Below are positions 36,042 to 44,461 of a stretch of 64,000 bases of DNA, one piece after another. Positions within the stretch are counted from its first letter, which is position 1, and each line of letters begins with the position of its first letter. This DNA comes from Lysinibacillus sphaericus (lineage in GTDB: Bacteria > Bacillota > Bacilli > Bacillales_A > Planococcaceae): assembly GCF_001629735.1 (NCBI RefSeq), contig NZ_CP015224.1, positions 3,472,001 through 3,536,000 on the forward strand. Direction: 5' to 3'. The position numbers were made by a program, and so were the translations under genes. The notes beneath the pieces are model-generated. The model was not told where the DNA came from and did not search any database. It worked only from the letters and a program-made list of their open reading frames with translations.

Positions 36042-37124
36042 TTGCCTAAAATCATTTCTATTAGCACACATCAACCACCTTACACATTACAGCAATCAAA
36101 TGCAGAGGAACTAACAAAAGAGCTTTTCTATGAAAAAATCCCAAAATTAGAACGCTATCTAAAGGTTTTCGAAAATGGTGGAATTGAAACACGTCATTTT
36201 TGTGTACCACCTGAGTGGCATCGTACAAATCACTCATTTGAGGAGCGAAATAATTTATATATTGAACTAGCTACACAATACAGCGTAAGCGTCATTCAGG
36301 CATGCTTACAAAATGAAGCCTTCTTACATTCACCCATTTCTCCTGAAGAAATCGATGCCATCATATTTGTTAGTAGTACGGGAATTTCAACACCTAGCAT
36401 TGATGCTCGTATTATGAACAAGCTTACTTTTTCCGATCGATTAAGACGTATTCCATTATGGGGCTTAGGCTGTGCGGGAGGAGCGGCGGGTGTTAGCAGA
36501 GCCTTTGATTTTTGTAAAGCACACCCAAATGCAAAGGTGCTTGTTGTTTGTGTTGAATTATGTAGCCTCACATTTCAGCCAAACGATTTTTCTAAAAGTA
36601 ATTTAATTGGGGCTTCGCTTTTTGCTGACGGTGCTGCCTGTATGCTCGTGTGTGGCGATGAAATCATGATTGATACAAAAAAACCATCACCAGCTATTCT
36701 AGCGACAGGCTCTAAATGGATGCCTAATTCAGAAAATGTAATGGGATGGGACATTAAAAATAATGGGCTTCATGTCATTTTTCAAAAAAGCATTCCGGCT
36801 ATTATTACTAGTTGGCTTGGACCATATATTGAACAGTTTTTACTGGAACAAGGATTTTACAGTGAACAGCTTACTCATTTCATTGCACATCCTGGAGGAA
36901 AAAAAGTATTAAAAGCCTATGAAGACACGCTTTATCTTTCTTCTCAAAAAACCGACATTTCTCGGGAAATATTACGACAACATGGTAATATGTCTTCGCC
37001 AACCGTGTTATACGTGTTAAAACAATTTATGTTACATGAAGGACAAGTGGGGGATACAGGTTTACTCGTCGCTCTTGGCCCTGGTTTTTGTGCAGAAGCT
37101 GTATTATTAAACTGGAGGGAGTAG
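36042..37124 (+). CDS. bpsA: Type III polyketide synthase (chalcone synthase-like)
   Basis: The 360-residue thiolase-fold protein has the catalytic Cys144 in WGLGCAGGAAG, the histidine in FIAHPGGKKVL and the asparagine in RQHGNMSSPTVLYVL. B. subtilis BpsA (BcsA), of similar size, makes alkylpyrones from long acyl-CoA and malonyl-CoA. TTG 36042 follows GAGGAG by eight bases, better than the ATG at 36024. The methyltransferase partner gene begins 2 bases after the stop, as in the B. subtilis bpsAB pair. Confidence 0.93.
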   Translation: MPKIISISTHQPPYTLQQSNAEELTKELFYEKIPKLERYLKVFENGGIETRHFCVPPEWHRTNHSFEERNNLYIELATQYSVSVIQACLQNEAFLHSPISPEEIDAIIFVSSTGISTPSIDARIMNKLTFSDRLRRIPLWGLGCAGGAAGVSRAFDFCKAHPNAKVLVVCVELCSLTFQPNDFSKSNLIGASLFADGAACMLVCGDEIMIDTKKPSPAILATGSKWMPNSENVMGWDIKNNGLHVIFQKSIPAIITSWLGPYIEQFLLEQGFYSEQLTHFIAHPGGKKVLKAYEDTLYLSSQKTDISREILRQHGNMSSPTVLYVLKQFMLHEGQVGDTGLLVALGPGFCAEAVLLNWRE

Positions 37125-37125
37125 C

Positions 37126-37668
37126 ATGATCTTCTATTTAATTGTGACGCTTGTCATTCTACAAAGATTGACAGAGGTTTTCATTGCTAAACGAAACGAG
37201 AAATGGATGTTTTCTCAGGGAGCTTATGAGGTAGGTAACTCTCACTACTCTTATATGGTCACTATGCATATTAGTTTCTTCTTGTTTCTAATTGTTGAAG
37301 TAGTAACAAATAACAATGGTATTTCGCCCTTATTCCCATTACTTTTTATTTTGTTTGTAGCCGTTCAGGCATTGCGTATATGGTGTATCCGTTCTTTGGG
37401 AACATTTTGGAATACAAAGATTCTCATTCTACCTCACGCACAAGTTGTGCGTAAAGGTCCCTACGAATTTATGCGCCACCCTAATTATGCCGTCGTTTGC
37501 TTGGAAATTCTCCTTCTACCTCTTATGTTCCAGGCATATTTTACAGCGTTTTGCTTTACACTATTAAACATTACAATGCTATCTGTACGAATCCCAATAG
37601 AAGAAAAGGCTTTACGAGATGCCACTAATTATAATCGAGTGTTTGAAAAGAAGATTTCGGAGTCGTAG
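37126..37668 (+). CDS. bpsB: Isoprenylcysteine-carboxyl-methyltransferase-like protein (BpsB/YpbQ)
   Basis: A 180-residue membrane protein with four or five helices; RKGPYEFMRHPNYAVV and the following EI are the S-adenosylmethionine-binding signature of the ICMT/PEMT family. BpsB methylates the hydroxyl of the alkylpyrones formed by BpsA. The ATG overlaps the end of the polyketide synthase gene region and a strong terminator overlaps its own stop, so the two genes form a closed operon. Confidence 0.9.
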   Translation: MIFYLIVTLVILQRLTEVFIAKRNEKWMFSQGAYEVGNSHYSYMVTMHISFFLFLIVEVVTNNNGISPLFPLLFILFVAVQALRIWCIRSLGTFWNTKILILPHAQVVRKGPYEFMRHPNYAVVCLEILLLPLMFQAYFTAFCFTLLNITMLSVRIPIEEKALRDATNYNRVFEKKISES

Positions 37669-37686
37669 CCGAAATCTTCTTTTTTA
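37649..37686 (+). terminator. Terminator of bpsAB
   Basis: AAGAAGATTTCGG with its exact complement and T6; also usable by the convergent GTPase gene. Confidence 0.93.
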
Positions 37687-38874
37687 TTAATGCCATTCCC
37701 AGTTAAACGGATCCTGTAGTTGTTCCCACGGGTTACGAAACTCTTCATCTGTTAATAAACAGCTGTCCAACTGTTTGAAAATACGTTCTTTATCTAAGTC
37801 AATACCAATAATAACAAGTTGGGTCATGCGATCTCCAAACTCGCTATCCCAGTCTTCCAACACCTCTGGACTTTGTTGGAAAACATCTTCCTGCTGAGCT
37901 TTTGGTAGTGCAGCTACCCAATAAGAAACAGGTTCAATTTTTGCAGATGAACCTGCCTGTGATAGCAATAACGCAACATCTTGATGTTTAGCACTCCAAA
38001 CAATCCCCTTTGCCCGCACAATTGATTGGGGCATGTGGTCACACCACTCGACAAAGCGCATCGGATGGAATGGCTTTCTACTTGTATAGGTAAATGAAGA
38101 TATCCCGTACTCCTCCGTCTCCGGCATATGGTTTTCATGCCCCAACTCTAATTCTTTTAACCAGCCAGCTGATTCTGATACACGCTCGAAGTCAAAACGG
38201 CCTGTATTCAAAATGTCAGTAGAATCAATTTCACCATTAACCGTTCGGATTATTTTTGCCTCGGGCTGTAGTGCGCGCAATATACCCTCCAACCGTTCTA
38301 ACTCTTCTATTGAAACTAAGTCACACTTATTTAATACAAGGACATCACAAAATTCTATTTGATCAATAAGAAGGTCTGCAACATCCCGTCCATCTAATTC
38401 ACCAATTGCTTCCTTACGCTCTAATAAACTCTCTCCTGATTGAAAATCATGCCAAAAGCGATGCGCATCTACGACCGTTACCATCGTATCCAATTGACAA
38501 AATCTCGTTAAATCTATGCCGAGCTCTTCATCTAAATAGCTAAATGTTTGCGCAACTGGAATCGGCTCACTAATACCTGTCGATTCAATCAATATATAAT
38601 CAATATTGCCAAGCTTCGCAAGACGTTCCACCTCCTGTAATAAATCTTCTCTCAATGTACAACAAATACAGCCGTTGGATAACTCCACAAATTTCTCTTC
38701 TGTTCGTGAGATACCGCTGCCATTTGCAATAAGCTCAGCATCAATATTAATTTCACTCATATCATTCACAATAACAGCAACACGTAAATCCTTTTCGTTT
38801 TGCAATACATGATTCATCATTGTGGTCTTACCAGAACCTAAGTATCCACTTAATACAGTCACAGGTATTTTCAT
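37687..38874 (-). CDS. COG0523 G3E-family GTPase, Zur-controlled metallochaperone (YciC/ZagA-like)
   Basis: The 395-residue protein has the Walker [10 protein letters not shown] (10-18), the metal-binding CICC at 69-72 in [19 protein letters not shown], and NKCD as the guanine motif, then a CobW C-terminal domain. Length and start match YciC (ZagA) of B. subtilis, which delivers zinc under starvation. A near-perfect Zur box sits 20 bases upstream of the ATG. The divergent gene is a zinc-free L33, giving a two-way zinc-starvation unit. Confidence 0.93.
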   Translation of the reverse strand: MKIPVTVLSGYLGSGKTTMMNHVLQNEKDLRVAVIVNDMSEINIDAELIANGSGISRTEEKFVELSNGCICCTLREDLLQEVERLAKLGNIDYILIESTGISEPIPVAQTFSYLDEELGIDLTRFCQLDTMVTVVDAHRFWHDFQSGESLLERKEAIGELDGRDVADLLIDQIEFCDVLVLNKCDLVSIEELERLEGILRALQPEAKIIRTVNGEIDSTDILNTGRFDFERVSESAGWLKELELGHENHMPETEEYGISSFTYTSRKPFHPMRFVEWCDHMPQSIVRAKGIVWSAKHQDVALLLSQAGSSAKIEPVSYWVAALPKAQQEDVFQQSPEVLEDWDSEFGDRMTQLVIIGIDLDKERIFKQLDSCLLTDEEFRNPWEQLQDPFNWEWH

Positions 38875-38894
38875 TGTTATCTCTCCAACTCCTT

Positions 38895-38915
38895 AAATCG
38901 TAATCATTACTATTT
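38895..38915. promoter_or_regulatory. Zur box of the GTPase gene
   Basis: A 21 bp near-palindrome with left half AAATCGTAAT and right half ATTACTATTT; one base from the consensus palindrome. Confidence 0.88.
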
Positions 38916-38980
38916 ACAATTTGTAATTAAAACATATAATTTTATAAAATGCAAAGCTTTTTATTATATACGAAATAAAC

Positions 38981-39009
38981 TTGACAATTTACAACCTAAA
39001 ATATATTGT
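38981..39009 (+). promoter_or_regulatory. Promoter of the L33 gene
   Basis: TTGACA and TATTGT separated by 17 bases; the Zur box starts 3 bases after the -10. Confidence 0.82.
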
Positions 39010-39011
39010 TT

Positions 39012-39032
39012 AAATCGTAATAATTACTATTT
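39012..39032. promoter_or_regulatory. Zur box of the L33 gene
   Basis: Same 21 bp pattern as 38895-38915 with one changed centre base, placed on the transcription start of the L33 gene. Confidence 0.9.
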
Positions 39033-39048
39033 AAAAGGAGGCATAATT

Positions 39049-39198
39049 ATGCGCGTACAAATAACTCTAGCCTGCACAGAAACTGGTGATAAAAACTATA
39101 TCACGACGAAAAATAAACGTAATAATCCAGAGAGATTGGAGCTTAAAAAGTATTCCCCTCGCTTAAAACGAACTACTTTACATCGTGAAACAAAGTAA
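39049..39198 (+). CDS. rpmG: Ribosomal protein L33, zinc-independent (C-minus) form
   Basis: Forty-nine residues starting [19 protein letters not shown] and ending [10 protein letters not shown]. In the zinc form the first pair is CTEC and the second begins KKYCP; here they are CTET and KKYSP, so three of the four zinc cysteines are lost. Such C-minus L33 replaces the zinc form under zinc starvation, freeing zinc. AAAGGAGG precedes the ATG, with a Zur box and promoter just upstream. Confidence 0.95.
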   Translation: MRVQITLACTETGDKNYITTKNKRNNPERLELKKYSPRLKRTTLHRETK

Positions 39199-39221
39199 TT
39201 TAGCAGTAGTTAATTAATTGG

Positions 39222-39262
39222 GGACTGTTTCAAAAGGGGTATGCTTACCCCCTAGAAACAGT
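39222..39262 (+). terminator. Terminator of the L33 gene
   Basis: ACTGTTTC/GAAACAGT with an inner GGGGTA/TACCCC stem, then GTTTT. Confidence 0.82.
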
Positions 39263-39274
39263 GTTTTATCCCAT

Positions 39275-39994
39275 CTATTCTCTATTTATTTCGAATGCAA
39301 GCTCGTTCAATTTTTGATCGAGTTCATCAAGCATTCGTAATCTATAATCGATCTGCTCGTCTAGATTAATAGATCCATTCATTTTTACTCTACTGTCATC
39401 AGTTTGATTTTTATAGCCTTTTATCTCATTCGTTAGTTTTTCGATTTCTTGATTTTTCGTCTCTAATTCTTTGACTAATTGTTGATATAGGCTGTCCGTC
39501 TCTACTTTGTCTCTATAGGATTGTTCTATTGTCTCTACGATACGTTCCATTTGTCCACCTGTAACGATGGTAAAGTCATGTAATCTTTTATCAAACCCTT
39601 CAATCATTGACCTATAGTTTTTATCTTCATTAGATACGTTAACGCTGTCCTTTAATAACTTATTTTCTGCTCGCAACTCATTTAGCTCTTTTAATAAGGA
39701 CTCTATCGAAGTAATTTGTTTTTTCCTTTGTAACTCTCGTTTTTGTATCTCTTCATCATATGCTTCCAATTCCTTATCAAAATCTCTCTTCAACTTTAAT
39801 AGCTCCATCGAGAGATCTTTTCTGAGTCTTGTTAATTGTATATTTTCCCGTTCAAGCCGTAGCACTAATGCATAATAATCACTATCCCTTAGCCTTTTCA
39901 CTTCATTTTTATATTTGGCTAATTCGGCCCTTAAAAAAATTATCATTTGTTGGAGCTGTAGAGGATCATTGTTTTTGACAATATCGTTGTCCAT
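39275..39994 (-). CDS. Coiled-coil protein, possible spore-surface component
   Basis: Nearly all 239 residues form a predicted coiled coil with runs of Glu, Lys, Leu and Arg (for example LVLRLERENIQLTRLRKDL). No signal peptide, membrane helix or cysteine is present. The gene is last in a three-gene operon, 11 bases after its upstream partner with TAGGAGG between. No family recognised; assignment to the spore surface comes only from the neighbours. Confidence 0.8.
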   Translation of the reverse strand: MDNDIVKNNDPLQLQQMIIFLRAELAKYKNEVKRLRDSDYYALVLRLERENIQLTRLRKDLSMELLKLKRDFDKELEAYDEEIQKRELQRKKQITSIESLLKELNELRAENKLLKDSVNVSNEDKNYRSMIEGFDKRLHDFTIVTGGQMERIVETIEQSYRDKVETDSLYQQLVKELETKNQEIEKLTNEIKGYKNQTDDSRVKMNGSINLDEQIDYRLRMLDELDQKLNELAFEINRE

Positions 39995-40005
39995 CCTTGC
40001 ACCTC

Positions 40006-40290
40006 CTAGCCTGAAAAACTTTTTAGAATTTCAATGACTTCTTCAAACTGTGCTTTACTGTCATCTAACACCTCATCTAGTTGTTTTAACCACTTTGTTT
40101 GAAGCTTCGAATGTTCATGTTGTTCAAAGATATTATTTTTTTCCCCAGAGACAAGATAGCCAATTAATTGTTGCAATGTATCTTTTTCAAGAAAGGCAAA
40201 GCTATTATCTTGTACATTACGGCGGTTAAGCTGGTCCTTCAGCAATTGTTGGATTACGCTACTAAGCTCTTGTTTTTCATGATCCACCAT
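40006..40290 (-). CDS. Small helical protein of unknown function
   Basis: Ninety-four residues, mainly amphipathic helices (ELSSVIQQLLKDQLNRRN, LDEVLDDSKAQFEEVIEIL). ATG 40290 is chosen with GGAGGGAAA upstream; it overlaps the end of the preceding gene by 14 bases, showing translational coupling. Nothing identifies its role beyond its place between a beta-rich and a coiled-coil protein. Confidence 0.75.
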   Translation of the reverse strand: MVDHEKQELSSVIQQLLKDQLNRRNVQDNSFAFLEKDTLQQLIGYLVSGEKNNIFEQHEHSKLQTKWLKQLDEVLDDSKAQFEEVIEILKSFSG

Positions 40291-40855
40291 TGTTTCCCTC
40301 CTGCGTTTGACTAATTCCATTGAGATTAATTGGGTTTAACACAACCACACCATCTGTTAGCTGATCACAATATGTAAAACCCATAATAGTGCCAGAATAC
40401 GATAAATTATGGGACCATTTAATTTGAAAATTGGTAAATGAAATCGTTTCATTTGGTTCGATGGTGGACTTCCCTACTGGTCTAAGCCAATATTCCTCCT
40501 TACTAGACTTGTCATTAAAACGTTCCCAATTACTTTGCCCCTGTGTCTTTAAAGTAGGTGTGTAATTTTCGTGAACATACCTTCCCGAGAAATAAAACGG
40601 AGAATCTTTCGGTAATTTAATACATAGATATGGATTTGTGACGGGTGTTTGACCAATATTACGAATATGGTAGGAGCCTAAACAAAGACTTTCTTGCTCA
40701 GAGTCATAGGATATATTGAACGAGGATGTAAAATAACTGATTAGACTAATCTTATTTTGAACTGCTAGCTCTTCTACCAGCTTTTTTATTTCTTGAACAT
40801 ACATGTTTGTCTGTTCTTTCACCGCTTGTATCTTGTCTTCTATTCGTGTTATCAC
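40277..40855 (-). CDS. Protein with coiled-coil start and beta-rich domain
   Basis: The 192 residues begin with a helix (IEDKIQAVKEQTNMYVQEIKKLVEEL, residues 4-29) followed by a beta-sandwich-like domain (SLCLGSYHIRNIGQTPVTNPYLCIKLP ... ETISFTNFQIKWSHNL) resembling CARDB- or DUF11-type adhesion folds. No signal peptide. A GTG start with GGGGG six bases upstream. First gene of a three-gene operon; family not recognised. Confidence 0.75.
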   Translation of the reverse strand: MITRIEDKIQAVKEQTNMYVQEIKKLVEELAVQNKISLISYFTSSFNISYDSEQESLCLGSYHIRNIGQTPVTNPYLCIKLPKDSPFYFSGRYVHENYTPTLKTQGQSNWERFNDKSSKEEYWLRPVGKSTIEPNETISFTNFQIKWSHNLSYSGTIMGFTYCDQLTDGVVVLNPINLNGISQTQEGNNGGS

Positions 40856-40881
40856 TTAATGCCCCCTTACTATGATTCATA

Positions 40882-40912
40882 AAAAAAAGAGAGGATAACC
40901 CTCTCTTCATGA
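40882..40912 (-). terminator. Terminator of the Cys-rich protein gene
   Basis: AAGAGAGG pairs with CCTCTCTT around a short loop, followed by eight T on the minus strand, between the Cys-rich gene and the three-gene operon. Confidence 0.88.
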
Positions 40913-40940
40913 TATGACTTTCCTCTATTTGTTAGCACTA

Positions 40941-41579
40941 CTAACCAACAGTTGGGAAAATAACTGGGCATTGTTGTGGACGAACCGCAGTTGGACATGT
41001 GAATGGTAAATCTGCTCTTGGTTCGCAGAAAGTTGCTAAAAATTCCACAGTAACTGGGAATGTTGATTGAATGCTTTGGCAAACAGCAACAGTAATTGTT
41101 AACGCAGAAAACGTAATTGCACCTGCTGCAGCTGTAAGTGTACCAGTTGTACAAACGAAGCAATCTAAATCTGTATATAGAATTTCTACATCTGTACCCT
41201 TAGGTGCACATAATGTCACTTGCTCACAGCGTGAAACAGGAATCTCTGCGCTTGTGAACATTGTTCCATTTGGTAATGTAACAACGATCGTAAGAATGAA
41301 ATTCTTTTGAATATTTAAATGTTGTAGACAAACAGTTGATCCATCGATAGAGAATTGGCGATTCTCACGGTTTAGGATCACAATTGGATTTGTAGCTGCT
41401 GGAATTACTCGACATGTAACAATTGCACCTGTTAAGTCAGTAGCTGCTGTTACGCCTGGGAATGTAATTGCTCCAGTTGGTGAAATATCAAATGACATTT
41501 CCTTTACAATCCAGTCATATACCTTATCAACATTTATACAAATCAGTTCCTGCGCCTGGGATGGCATATGTTCTTGCAT
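40941..41579 (-). CDS. Cysteine-rich beta-structured protein, candidate spore-coat or appendage subunit
   Basis: The 212 residues contain 11 cysteines (14, 56, 84, 118, 124, 140, 143, 167, 185, 195, 204) and many Thr/Val/Ile strands (TLTAAAGAITFSALTITVAV), but no signal peptide, as in spore-coat proteins made in the mother cell. The start LICINVDKVYDWIV recalls uncharacterised spore proteins. A CATATGCTA sigma-K-like -10 lies 40 bases upstream. GGAGGTG precedes the ATG. Family name unknown. Confidence 0.78.
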   Translation of the reverse strand: MQEHMPSQAQELICINVDKVYDWIVKEMSFDISPTGAITFPGVTAATDLTGAIVTCRVIPAATNPIVILNRENRQFSIDGSTVCLQHLNIQKNFILTIVVTLPNGTMFTSAEIPVSRCEQVTLCAPKGTDVEILYTDLDCFVCTTGTLTAAAGAITFSALTITVAVCQSIQSTFPVTVEFLATFCEPRADLPFTCPTAVRPQQCPVIFPTVG

Positions 41580-41617
41580 CCTTTTGACACCTCCATAAGT
41601 TTTTTATCTTTCGTTTG

Positions 41618-41626
41618 TAGCATATG
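41618..41626 (-). promoter_or_regulatory. Sigma-K-like -10 before the Cys-rich gene
   Basis: CATATGCTA on the minus strand fits CATAnnnTA. The expected -35 AC is near but not at ideal spacing. Confidence 0.35.
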
Positions 41627-41814
41627 TTTTTCAGCTATAAGTGCATGGGCTAATAAATAGTTACATTGGATATTTATAAAAATCAGCGACAATCATTTTG
41701 TCTTACAGTTCTTTCTTTATAATAAGAACTAAAATGTTGAAGGAACAGGTATATTTGTAACAGAAAGGCAATATTTTTAATAAACTAATAATGGAATGAA
41801 AGGGGTGAACTACA

Positions 41815-43014
41815 ATGGAGGAGTCAAAATTGTATACCACTCAAGAAATTGAAAATTTAAAGCAAAAAATTGAAACCTATAGAGAATCGTTATCATCATT
41901 AAAAACGGGATCGTCAATTGAAGATTTCCTTTATATGAAGCAGGGGTTTGATGGACTGAAAACACAGATAGCCCATTTAGAGGGGATTACAGAGACATTG
42001 GATACTAAGCAAAATTCCTATATAAAAGGATATGATGATCAAATAAGGCTTCTTTCCATACAGATTGAGTCTCTGAATCAAACCATGGAAGAAATGAATC
42101 AAGAAATTTTAGCAGTTTTAAACAAATTATTAACTGTTGAAGGAAATGATACAACAACCATTTCTCCCGCCATTAAAATGCCTTCTCAAACTTCGGCTAC
42201 TCATTTGCCTAGACAACAACCTAGAATGACACAGACAGCAGATAAAACTACGATAACATCAGCACAACCATCTTATAGACTATTACAAAGTTTGGCAGGT
42301 AAAGCCATAAACCACCAACAAAATGTCAATAATAATGGGGCTCCACCTCCTCACAATGACCAGCAGGTAGCTAAACCAGAAGAGCGGCATTTTAATCAGC
42401 AATATTTTCAATCCATTAATACGCATCCAAGCCATATATACAATGGTTTATTCAGAAACACGACAGTTGAATCCACCTTCCATTTTAAAAATGCCACGGA
42501 TGCAAAGGAAGTTCCAGTAAGTGTTTATGATCCATCTGCTGTACAGCCCACTTTAAGTGAGGAAAACATCGAGAATGATCATTTACTATCAACTCTTGTT
42601 CATGAATCGAGTACTGGAACCGAAAAATCAGATGATCCTACAGAGGCTGTGCCAACGGAAAATGAACGTAACAACCATGAGATTTCCGAAGTAACTAAAG
42701 GATCGTTTGAACAGGTTAATTCAGAGAAACTTAGCAAGACAGTTAGTGAAGACACTACTGCAATAGCTAGTGAGCCTCTCAACGAAGTCATTTCAGAAAC
42801 AGTAGCACAGCCAGCTGACACAGTTGAAACACATCATTCTCCTTCAATCGAAACAGAAGAGTATGTCGAAGTGTATAATTCTGAAGCAGTCTATGAGGTT
42901 CATCCATCCCTGGAAGAAGAAAATAAGCAACCTGATCCTGTAAATATGCCGATTGAGGAAGAAAATAAGAAGGGAAAAAATTCATTTTTTGATTTCTTTA
43001 AAAGATGGAGTTAA
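41815..43014 (+). CDS. Coiled-coil protein with long disordered tail and aromatic C-terminal motif
   Basis: Of 399 residues, about 1-115 form a coiled coil (YRESLSSLKTGSS, QIRLLSIQIESLNQTMEEMNQEI), 120-380 are acidic and low complexity (Glu, Thr, Ser, Gln, Pro), and the last 13 are GKNSFFDFFKRWS. The basic-aromatic end looks like an anchoring or assembly peptide. No signal peptide. GAAAGGGGTG precedes the ATG; a terminator follows. Divergent from the Cys-rich gene, upstream of the BclB-like gene. Family unknown. Confidence 0.78.
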   Translation: MEESKLYTTQEIENLKQKIETYRESLSSLKTGSSIEDFLYMKQGFDGLKTQIAHLEGITETLDTKQNSYIKGYDDQIRLLSIQIESLNQTMEEMNQEILAVLNKLLTVEGNDTTTISPAIKMPSQTSATHLPRQQPRMTQTADKTTITSAQPSYRLLQSLAGKAINHQQNVNNNGAPPPHNDQQVAKPEERHFNQQYFQSINTHPSHIYNGLFRNTTVESTFHFKNATDAKEVPVSVYDPSAVQPTLSEENIENDHLLSTLVHESSTGTEKSDDPTEAVPTENERNNHEISEVTKGSFEQVNSEKLSKTVSEDTTAIASEPLNEVISETVAQPADTVETHHSPSIETEEYVEVYNSEAVYEVHPSLEEENKQPDPVNMPIEEENKKGKNSFFDFFKRWS

Positions 43015-43028
43015 ATTTATCACTTTAT

Positions 43029-43072
43029 AAGACGTCCACTATGTATGAAAACACATAGTGGATGTCTTTTTG
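43029..43072 (+). terminator. Terminator of the coiled-coil gene
   Basis: AAGACGTCCACTATGT pairs with ACATAGTGGATGTCTT, then T5. Confidence 0.9.
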
Positions 43073-43183
43073 TTTCAATAGAAAATTGATTTTATGAAAT
43101 CATTGAATTTATAGGAGAGGTAGATATTTGCCCTTCCCCCCTTTTCACATATGAATAGAATAATGAAGAAAGGGGGTGTAAAA

Positions 43184-43798
43184 ATGTGTTTTAACAACTC
43201 AATGTGTGGTTGCTCTAAAGGCAATGGTGATTGTACTGCCCTTGGACCATTTATCGGTATTGATGCGGCATGTATTACTCCACCAGCAGCTACAGGTTCC
43301 ATTATCCCATTTTCTTCAGGAACAATTCCTGTTGTATTAGTATCTCTTGCAACTGGTTTAGTTAGTACTGTAAGCCTTGTTGGTTTTGGTACATCTGTTC
43401 CAGGTGTAGCTCTTGCTGGCGTTAATATTGATTTAACAAGTTCTCTTGCCACAGAAGCTTTTACTGTTCCACGTCCAGGAACAATTACATCTATTGCTGC
43501 AACAATTTCAGCAACTGCCGCTTTAACACTAACAGGAACAGCTACAGTGAGAGCACAAATTTACCGTGCAGTTCAAGGAAGCAATGTTTTCAGCCCTACT
43601 GCAGCATTTGTTGATTTAACTCCAGCTTTACCATTAGCAGCATTATTAGCTGGTGCAATTGCAAGCGGTAGTGCCAACGTATCAGTGCCAGTAACTACTG
43701 GTGATCGTTTATTAATGGTGTTCTCCATGACTACTTCAGGAGCTACTGTTCTGGTTACTCTTACTGGTAACGCAAGTGCAGGAATTACTATTGTATAA
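43184..43798 (+). CDS. BclB-like exosporium protein lacking the collagen region
   Basis: The 204-residue protein ends in a BclA/BclB-type C-terminal domain: TATVRAQIYRAVQGSNVFSPT, then LAGAIASGSANVSVPVTTGDRLLMVF and TLTGNASAGITIV. BclB has collagen-like GXY repeats before this domain; here there is instead a Cys-rich start (MCFNNSMCGCSKGNGDC) and an Ala/Val/Ser/Thr-rich middle. It is probably a structural protein of the exosporium or spore surface. ATG 43184 follows AAAGGGGGTG. Confidence 0.82.
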   Translation: MCFNNSMCGCSKGNGDCTALGPFIGIDAACITPPAATGSIIPFSSGTIPVVLVSLATGLVSTVSLVGFGTSVPGVALAGVNIDLTSSLATEAFTVPRPGTITSIAATISATAALTLTGTATVRAQIYRAVQGSNVFSPTAAFVDLTPALPLAALLAGAIASGSANVSVPVTTGDRLLMVFSMTTSGATVLVTLTGNASAGITIV

Positions 43799-43855
43799 GT
43801 AAATAACGCTAACTCTTAAAGTTATAAGTATCTTTTCAAACCTAATAATTAAATT

Positions 43856-43893
43856 GTAGTAGGCGATTTTAACTAAATCGTCTACTTTTTATG
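43856..43893 (+). terminator. Bidirectional terminator
   Basis: AGTAGGCGATTT pairs with AAATCGTCTACT (one wobble), then T5; convergent BclB-like gene and bstA. Confidence 0.85.
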
Positions 43894-43896
43894 TAG

Positions 43897-44424
43897 CTAA
43901 AATGCTAATGCATGCTGGATATGTGCCAAATGATGTTTGCCATGCCATGCATATAAACCTACTGCTTGTTCCAATGTTGTTAACCCCGAATCAGGATGAT
44001 TATAAGCTCGTTGTAATTGTTCATCCGTTAAATTTGTCAGTAAATAAACCCAACGCTCATGTAAACTTTCAATTAATGTCAGCGAAGTTGCTATTGGCAT
44101 TTCTGAATCTGGGAGCATTGCCCATTCAGCCTCATTGTATGGCTTAATCGTTGGTACATCCTCTGTTAGTGCTAGCTTAAAACGGGTATAGCTGTTCATA
44201 TGACTATCAGCAATATGATGGACTAGCTGTCTAACGGTCCAACCATTTTCACGATACGATTTTGCCAATGCCTGCTCACTTGCTTCACTTAATACTTCTT
44301 TAAGCTGCTTTGGTAATAGGTAAATATCTCCCATCCATTCTTTTACTTGCTGTGATGTCACTTCTTTTGGACATTGAAACTCCCCAATGGGATATCGTAA
44401 ATCAATCAAATTGCTCTCCTCCAT
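43897..44424 (-). CDS. bstA: Bacillithiol transferase BstA/YfiT-like (DinB superfamily)
   Basis: The 175-residue DinB-fold protein starts LRYPIGEFQCPKEVTSQQV and holds the metal-binding histidines in RQLVHHIADSH and HGKHHLAHI. YfiT/BstA proteins conjugate bacillithiol to electrophiles such as monochlorobimane. FosB in the same window supports bacillithiol use. Start uncertain: ATG 44424 (GAGGG upstream) or TTG 44409, better spaced to GGAGGAG. Confidence 0.87.
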   Translation of the reverse strand: MEESNLIDLRYPIGEFQCPKEVTSQQVKEWMGDIYLLPKQLKEVLSEASEQALAKSYRENGWTVRQLVHHIADSHMNSYTRFKLALTEDVPTIKPYNEAEWAMLPDSEMPIATSLTLIESLHERWVYLLTNLTDEQLQRAYNHPDSGLTTLEQAVGLYAWHGKHHLAHIQHALAF

Positions 44425-44461
44425 TTTTCCCTCTTACTTTTCCAAAATGTTTAGGTCATTA

